Under the pieces are notes generated by a model. It had not been told where the DNA came from. It did no database searches and saw nothing but the letters and a program-made list of their open reading frames with translations. From Deinococcus fonticola (GTDB lineage Bacteria; Deinococcota; Deinococci; Deinococcales; Deinococcaceae), in contig NZ_SMMH01000001.1 in the NCBI RefSeq assembly GCF_004634215.1, positions 186,001 to 250,000 on the forward strand: a DNA stretch of 64,000 bases. Reading direction: 5' to 3'. The position numbers and the translations under genes are program-made. Below are positions 57,287-64,000 of the stretch, one piece after another; position 1 is the first letter of the stretch, and every line of letters starts with the position of its first letter.

Positions 57287-57925
57287 TCATGCGGTCTCTC
57301 CCCGATAGTCGCGCACCAGCGTCAGGAAATTGCGGAGCATGTCCATACCCGCCGGCGTCTCGATGCTCTCGGGGTGGAACTGAACACCATAAATGGGGTA
57401 ATCGCGGTGGCGCAGGGCCATGATGACCTCCTCCTCGGGATCGGTCGTCCAGGCGGTCGCCAGCAGTTCCGGCGGCAGGTCACGCACCAGCAGCGAGTGA
57501 TAGCGCGTCACCCGCACCCCGTCCGGCAGGCCGGCGAACAGGTCCGCGCCCGCGTGCCGCAGCGGCGAGGTTTTGCCGTGCACCGGCTGCCGCGCCCGCA
57601 CCACCTGCCCCCCGAACGCCTCGGCGATGCTCTGGTGCCCCAGGCACACGCCCAGCACCGGGATCTCCGGCCCCAGCTCGCGCACCACCTCGACACTCCG
57701 CCCCGCCTCGGAAGGCGTGCAAGGCCCCGGCGACACCACGATCGCCTCCGGGTTCAGCGCCCGCACGTCCTCCAGCGAGAACGCGTCATTGCGCCACACC
57801 GTCACCTCGCACCCCAGTTCACCGAAATACTGCACCAGGTTGTAGGTAAACGAATCGTAGTTGTCGATCAGCAGGAGGCGGGCGGCGGGTGGCTGGTGGC
57901 GGGTGGGCAAAGAAGGGAATGTCAT
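57287..57925 (-). CDS. trpG: anthranilate synthase component II (glutamine amidotransferase)
   Basis: The 212-residue class I amidotransferase supplies ammonia to TrpE. It has [17 protein letters not shown], the nucleophile [15 protein letters not shown] and the His-Glu pair in GVQFHPESI. It starts at ATG 57925 with GGAG about 10 nt upstream; the N-terminal 15 residues before RLLLIDN are extra compared with many TrpG. Because folate synthesis uses PabA with the same fold, it may serve both pathways. Confidence 0.94.
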   Translation of the reverse strand: MTFPSLPTRHQPPAARLLLIDNYDSFTYNLVQYFGELGCEVTVWRNDAFSLEDVRALNPEAIVVSPGPCTPSEAGRSVEVVRELGPEIPVLGVCLGHQSIAEAFGGQVVRARQPVHGKTSPLRHAGADLFAGLPDGVRVTRYHSLLVRDLPPELLATAWTTDPEEEVIMALRHRDYPIYGVQFHPESIETPAGMDMLRNFLTLVRDYRGETA

Positions 57926-58074
57926 TTGACGGTTTTCTCCTGGTGTTGAATGAAGCTGGAGAGTCGGCGCGTGGGTTGCTTCAGAGCAGTCAAGCCCTCG
58001 TCTCTTCGGTGTGGTTCAGTAAACCTGGATCGGCAGGAAAATTCCAGGAGGGCAGGCCCCGACCTCCAACTCCC

Positions 58075-59496
<1,422 letters not shown>

Positions 59497-59508
59497 GGTT
59501 CTCCCGGC

Positions 59509-59548
59509 AAAAAGAAAAGCACCCGGTGGTTTTCGTCCACCCAGGCGC
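59509..59548 (-). terminator. trp attenuator terminator
   Basis: On the minus strand the arms at 59548-59537 and 59529-59519 form an 11-bp stem with one bulge, followed by TTTTCTTTTTG. It lies only 12 nt before the trpE ATG. Confidence 0.85.
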
Positions 59549-59568
59549 CAGCGTTCAAACAGCAACAG

Positions 59569-59611
59569 CAGTGCGTGACCCTAGGCGAACCCAGGCCACC
59601 ACCACGCACTG
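59569..59611 (-). promoter_or_regulatory. trp leader pause hairpin
   Basis: CAGTGCGTG (minus 59611-59603) pairs with CACGCACTG (59577-59569). Inside is a second stem, CCTGGG-TTCG-CCTAGG, with a UUCG loop covering the leader stop codon. The Trp codons lie within the outer stem, so a stalled ribosome would prevent its formation. Confidence 0.75.
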
Positions 59612-59622
59612 TGAGCAATCAT
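59581..59622 (-). CDS. trpL: trp operon leader peptide
   Basis: A 13-codon frame reads MIAHSAWWWPGFA, with three consecutive Trp codons (59604-59596). It is followed by a pause-type hairpin and an intrinsic terminator before trpE, the classical layout of ribosome-mediated attenuation. No ribosome binding site is seen; instead TATTCT lies 6 nt before the ATG, so the leader peptide itself is probably translated from a leaderless 5' end. Confidence 0.85.
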   Translation of the reverse strand: MIAHSAWWWPGFA

Positions 59623-59628
59623 GTCTGA

Positions 59629-59634
59629 AGAATA
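59629..59634 (-). promoter_or_regulatory. -10 box of the trp operon
   Basis: TATTCT on the minus strand, 6 nt before the leader peptide ATG at 59622. The -35 region is weak (TTGTGA at a 20-bp spacing). Confidence 0.55.
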
Positions 59635-59691
59635 ACGCGCCCCGGGAGGCGCTTCACAACTTGACTACACTGCCACCAGTCCACGTTGCCT

Positions 59692-60336
59692 TCAGGTGAT
59701 GGCCCGCAGCGCGAGCAGCACGGTGACGACGCTGGCGATGCCCATGACCGTCAGGGCCTGCCTGCGGGTTTTCTTGAGCAGCAGCAGGATGCCGATGCCG
59801 GTGACGGACACCAGCGTCAGCACCGCGCCGCTGAGGTCGATGACCCACTTCCAGCCCGTGCCGGCGTCGCGGCCCTTGTGCAGGTCGTTCAGGATGGCGA
59901 CGCCGCCCTGTTCCAGCACGTTGACCTTGTAGCTGCCGGTCTTGACGTCGATGAAAGCATCGGCGCTGTACCCCGGCGCGGCGAAACTGATGTCGGCTTC
60001 CTGCGTGTCGGCGCGGGTATCGCCCACACGGCCCTTCAGGCCCTGCTGGGCGCGCAGTTCCTCGGCGACGGTCAGCCAGTTCACCTCGCCGTTCCTGATC
60101 CAGCCGGCCGGCAGGGTTCCTGTCACTTCCCGCTGCACTTCTTTCGTGCCGAACACCCAGTCCGGGTGGTTGAGGGTCACCCCGGTCAGGGCGAAGAACA
60201 GCACCACCAGCAGGCTGATCATGCTGGTGTAGGTGTGCAGCCAGCGCAGCCACACGTTCCACTGCGCCCTGGCGCTGCGGGGGCGGGCCGCCGGGCGCGT
60301 CACCACCGGACCGTCAGGCTTTGTTGAAGCTGACAT
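59692..60336 (-). CDS. PepSY-associated transmembrane protein
   Basis: The 214-residue protein has a transmembrane helix after WNVWLRWLHTYTSMISLLVVLFFALTGV, the HT/HP-containing start of the PepSY_TM family, a periplasmic PepSY-like domain (about residues 60-160) and a C-terminal helix (LSGAVLTLVSVTGIGILLLL) followed by a second. The start at ATG 60336, with GAGG upstream, overlaps the end of the DUF2271 gene. With ApbE in the same operon it may carry or receive covalently bound flavin or act as the membrane electron-transfer partner. Confidence 0.82.
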   Translation of the reverse strand: MSASTKPDGPVVTRPAARPRSARAQWNVWLRWLHTYTSMISLLVVLFFALTGVTLNHPDWVFGTKEVQREVTGTLPAGWIRNGEVNWLTVAEELRAQQGLKGRVGDTRADTQEADISFAAPGYSADAFIDVKTGSYKVNVLEQGGVAILNDLHKGRDAGTGWKWVIDLSGAVLTLVSVTGIGILLLLKKTRRQALTVMGIASVVTVLLALRAIT

Positions 60337-60895
60337 GGGCGGCCTCGATGTCATTGTCGGCAGTCAGGGTTTTCTTGAAACTGGTGCTGCCGATGCTGAC
60401 CTTCTCGCGCACCAGGCTGTACGGGCCGTGTTCGCGGGTGGCCTCGATGCAGACGTAGTAATCGCCCTGGGGCAGTTGCGTGCCCTTGTCGTTCTTGCCG
60501 TCCCAGGCCACGGCGTAGGTGCCGGGGTTGCGCGTGGCACTGCTGACGGTATCCAGCAGGCTGCTGTTCTCGCGCGTCCAGCGGCGCAGTTCGGCCAGCC
60601 AGCGGGGGTTCCTGCGGTTTTGCTGCACCCACACCACCAGATTGCGCACGGTTTTGCCGCTGGCGTCCTCGATCCACACCGCCACGTAGGGGCGTTTCAC
60701 ACGCCCGGAGGCCTGCGTGGCCACCGTGAACTGAATGTCGAGGGCCATGCCTTTCGTCCAGCTCTTGCCGGTGCTGGCGGCGGCCCCTGCCAGTCCGCCG
60801 GGCAGCAGGCGGCTGGCGGTCAGGGCAGCGGCGCTCAGGCCCAGTTTGTTCAGGAAGCTGCGGCGGGTTTCGTTGCGGGTGTCGTTGTTGGGCAT
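60314..60895 (-). CDS. Tat-exported DUF2271 protein
   Basis: The 193-residue precursor begins with a twin-arginine signal (RRSFLNKLGLSAAALTASRLLPGGLAGA), so it is exported folded, perhaps with a cofactor. The mature part has beta strands with RPYVAVWIEDASGKTVRNLVVW, WTRENSSLLDTVSSATRNPG and GTQLPQGDYYVCIEATREHG, matching DUF2271. DUF2271 and PepSY proteins are known companions of ApbE in extracytoplasmic flavin-transfer loci. Confidence 0.85.
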   Translation of the reverse strand: MPNNDTRNETRRSFLNKLGLSAAALTASRLLPGGLAGAAASTGKSWTKGMALDIQFTVATQASGRVKRPYVAVWIEDASGKTVRNLVVWVQQNRRNPRWLAELRRWTRENSSLLDTVSSATRNPGTYAVAWDGKNDKGTQLPQGDYYVCIEATREHGPYSLVREKVSIGSTSFKKTLTADNDIEAAHVSFNKA

Positions 60896-60944
60896 GGGGG
60901 GTTCTCCTCTGAGGGTATGTTGCCGGCAAGGGGTTAGCTCAACG

Positions 60945-61895
60945 TTAAAATGCAGTCCAGTGGCCCGAGCGGTGCGGTTCTCCGTCCGCCGTCACGATCA
61001 ACGCCGCCGCACCGGCCATGCGGTCAACGGTCGCCAGGCCTTCCTGAAGGGGCAAAACGCTCAGAACCGTCGCCAGGGCGTCCGCCGCCGCGCAGGTGGG
61101 CGCCTTGACGCTCACGCCAGGCACGCCCTGCACGGGCTGCCCGCTGCGCGGGTCGATGACGTGCGAGTACCACGTCTCCCCCACCCGGTAGCCGCGGTGA
61201 GCCCGGCCACTGGTGGCCAGCGCCCCGTCCTTCACGTGAACCCTGCCCAGCGGCCTGGCGTCGTCGCGCGCCGTGAAGGGATTGGCGACCGTGACGTTGA
61301 CGCCTTTCCCGCCCAGCGTGCGCAGGTCACCGCCCGCATTTACCAGCACCGCCTGAACACCCGCCTGCGCGTGCGCCGTTTCCGCCATGCGGTCCACGAT
61401 GAAGCCCTTCGCCAGGGCATTCAGGCCCAGCGGCAAAGTCGTGTGAAGTGTGCCTGTGCCGTCGTCGTGGAGCGTCCAAGGTTCAGCCTCGAGTTGCGCG
61501 GTCACAAGTTGGAGGTCACGCGCACCGGGCGGCCGACCTTCCGCCTCTGCCTGCTGCCACAGCGCCCCCAGGGCATCCGCACCGGGGTGAAACGCCCCGC
61601 CAGAAACCTGGCGCCACTCGTCGGCCAGTTGCAGTACCCGCCGGAGATCCGCGCCCAGCGGCACGCGCTCCCCGGGGCAACTCAGCCACTGCCGGAGTTC
61701 GCTGCGCTCGTCGAAACGGTTCAGCACCAGCGTCAGGCGTTCCAGCTCACCCAGCGCCGCCCTTTCCGCCGCTTCCGCCTCAAGACGGCTGCCGGCCACC
61801 ACCTGAAGCTCCACTTCCGTTCCCAGCAGCCGCTCGTACACACTGTGCAGACGGTAAGGACGAAACCGGGACAGCAACCGGGCAGCGAGAGACAT
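60945..61895 (-). CDS. apbE: FAD:protein FMN transferase
   Basis: ApbE attaches FMN to threonine or serine of exported proteins. The 316-residue protein shows FDERSELRQWL, GGAFHPGADAL, LNALAKGFIVDRMA, VNAGGDLRTLGGKG, HVIDPRSGQPVQGV and CAAADALATVLSVLP, including the Mg-binding Asp. The start is uncertain: ATG 61895 or TTG 61952. Neither start gives a good signal peptide or lipobox. It is followed by the DUF2271 and PepSY genes in the same direction, evidently one operon. Confidence 0.88.
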   Translation of the reverse strand: MSLAARLLSRFRPYRLHSVYERLLGTEVELQVVAGSRLEAEAAERAALGELERLTLVLNRFDERSELRQWLSCPGERVPLGADLRRVLQLADEWRQVSGGAFHPGADALGALWQQAEAEGRPPGARDLQLVTAQLEAEPWTLHDDGTGTLHTTLPLGLNALAKGFIVDRMAETAHAQAGVQAVLVNAGGDLRTLGGKGVNVTVANPFTARDDARPLGRVHVKDGALATSGRAHRGYRVGETWYSHVIDPRSGQPVQGVPGVSVKAPTCAAADALATVLSVLPLQEGLATVDRMAGAAALIVTADGEPHRSGHWTAF

Positions 61896-62026
61896 GCTGC
61901 CCACTTTGCCCGAGGAGAGAGAGACGACGGTTAAAGGAGACTGAGGGCTCAAGAAGTCGAGAAAAAGACTATTCCACCCGTGTTTTTTCCAATGACGCCT
62001 GACCCTCCATCCCTCACCGCCCTACT

Positions 62027-62280
62027 TCACTGGTTGCTGGCCACGTAGAAGATCAGCCCGATAAGGAGAATGTCCAGGGCCCAGCTGGCGGGGCGTTTGA
62101 GGCGTTCGTCCCTCTGTGCGCGCCAGATTTGCAGGGCCAGGCGCACGAGAAGAAGGCCGCCGATCAGGAACGGGCTGGGAAGCGGCCCGCCGAGAATCGG
62201 CACGAACAGCAAGACGCCCAGCAGGCCCAGCATCATGAAGCTGAGGATGGTGGGCAGGTCTGGCGTGGGTCGACCGTTGT

Positions 62281-62284
<4 letters not shown>
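62027..62284 (-). CDS. small membrane protein downstream of glgB
   Basis: Eighty-five residues with three hydrophobic helices (LSFMMLGLLGVLLFVPILGG, FLIGGLLLVRLALQIW, ALDILLIGLIFYVAS). The ATG overlaps the glgB stop (ATGA), so it is translationally coupled to it. I do not recognise the family. Confidence 0.75.

Positions 62285-64000
<1,716 letters not shown>

Overview
The window is a high-GC bacterial chromosome segment that I assign to the genus Deinococcus. The evidence is family content: a lysine-pathway kinase of the LysZ type and a homoaconitase-type small subunit, tandem glutamate dehydrogenases as in Thermus, a PanD/UvrC/Lnt set, and a very large share of genes with a TANNNT-like -10 box only 5-9 nt before the start codon. 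That last feature is the leaderless promoter architecture described for Deinococcus. The species cannot be named from sequence reading alone. Almost every gene is housekeeping or metabolic. The only clear mobile-element material is a tyrosine recombinase with a decayed HNH gene (4.3-5.8 kb), an ABC-transporter remnant (19.8 kb), and two families of short dispersed intergenic repeats.

Layout. 0-7 kb: hydrolase (cut by the window edge), class V aminotransferase, phosphoesterase, apolipoprotein N-acyltransferase, integrase/HNH remnant flanked by an inverted-repeat element, diacylglycerol-kinase-like lipid kinase, IPT/TIG lipoprotein. 7.2-7.4 kb: candidate structured RNA with its own terminator. 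7.5-12 kb: hisS, secreted protein, aspS. 12-16 kb: gap-pgk-GNAT-tpiA glycolytic cluster. 16-20 kb: aspartate kinase and uvrC. 20-25 kb: PAP2 phosphatase, then a tightly overlapped operon of a HAD-SH3-NlpC/P60 fusion, an Ala-Glu epimerase and a Gfo/Idh oxidoreductase (probable murein-peptide recycling). 25-28 kb: UbiA prenyltransferase and polyprenyl synthase (menaquinone side chain). 28-31 kb: paired glutamate dehydrogenases. 31-38 kb: a phosphatidylserine-decarboxylase-like protein lacking catalytic residues, cyclophilin, glucan phosphorylase, TelA, APH-type kinase. 38-44 kb: GNATs, a second Gfo/Idh, radical SAM, LysZ. 44-53 kb: upp, nagZ, DegV, beta-hydroxyacid dehydrogenase, MinC, DUF1517 protein, LysU/LeuD-type subunit, ArsR regulator, PanD. 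53-56 kb: universal stress protein and a GH13 amylase behind a structured leader, then tRNA-Ser(GGA). 56-59.6 kb: trpE-trpG-trpD with a classical Trp-codon leader peptide and attenuator. 59.7-62 kb: ApbE-DUF2271-PepSY flavin/redox operon. 62-64 kb: glgB, running off the end.

The most notable items are the trp attenuator whose leader peptide itself looks leaderless, the HAD-SH3-NlpC/P60 fusion next to an Ala-Glu epimerase, two dispersed repeat families (one with terminal inverted repeats that supply the stop codons of both flanking genes; one a precisely spaced hairpin element in three copies), the inactive-looking GdhA paralogue and PSD-like pseudoenzyme, and two structured non-coding regions (7.26-7.40 kb and 53.89-53.96 kb).
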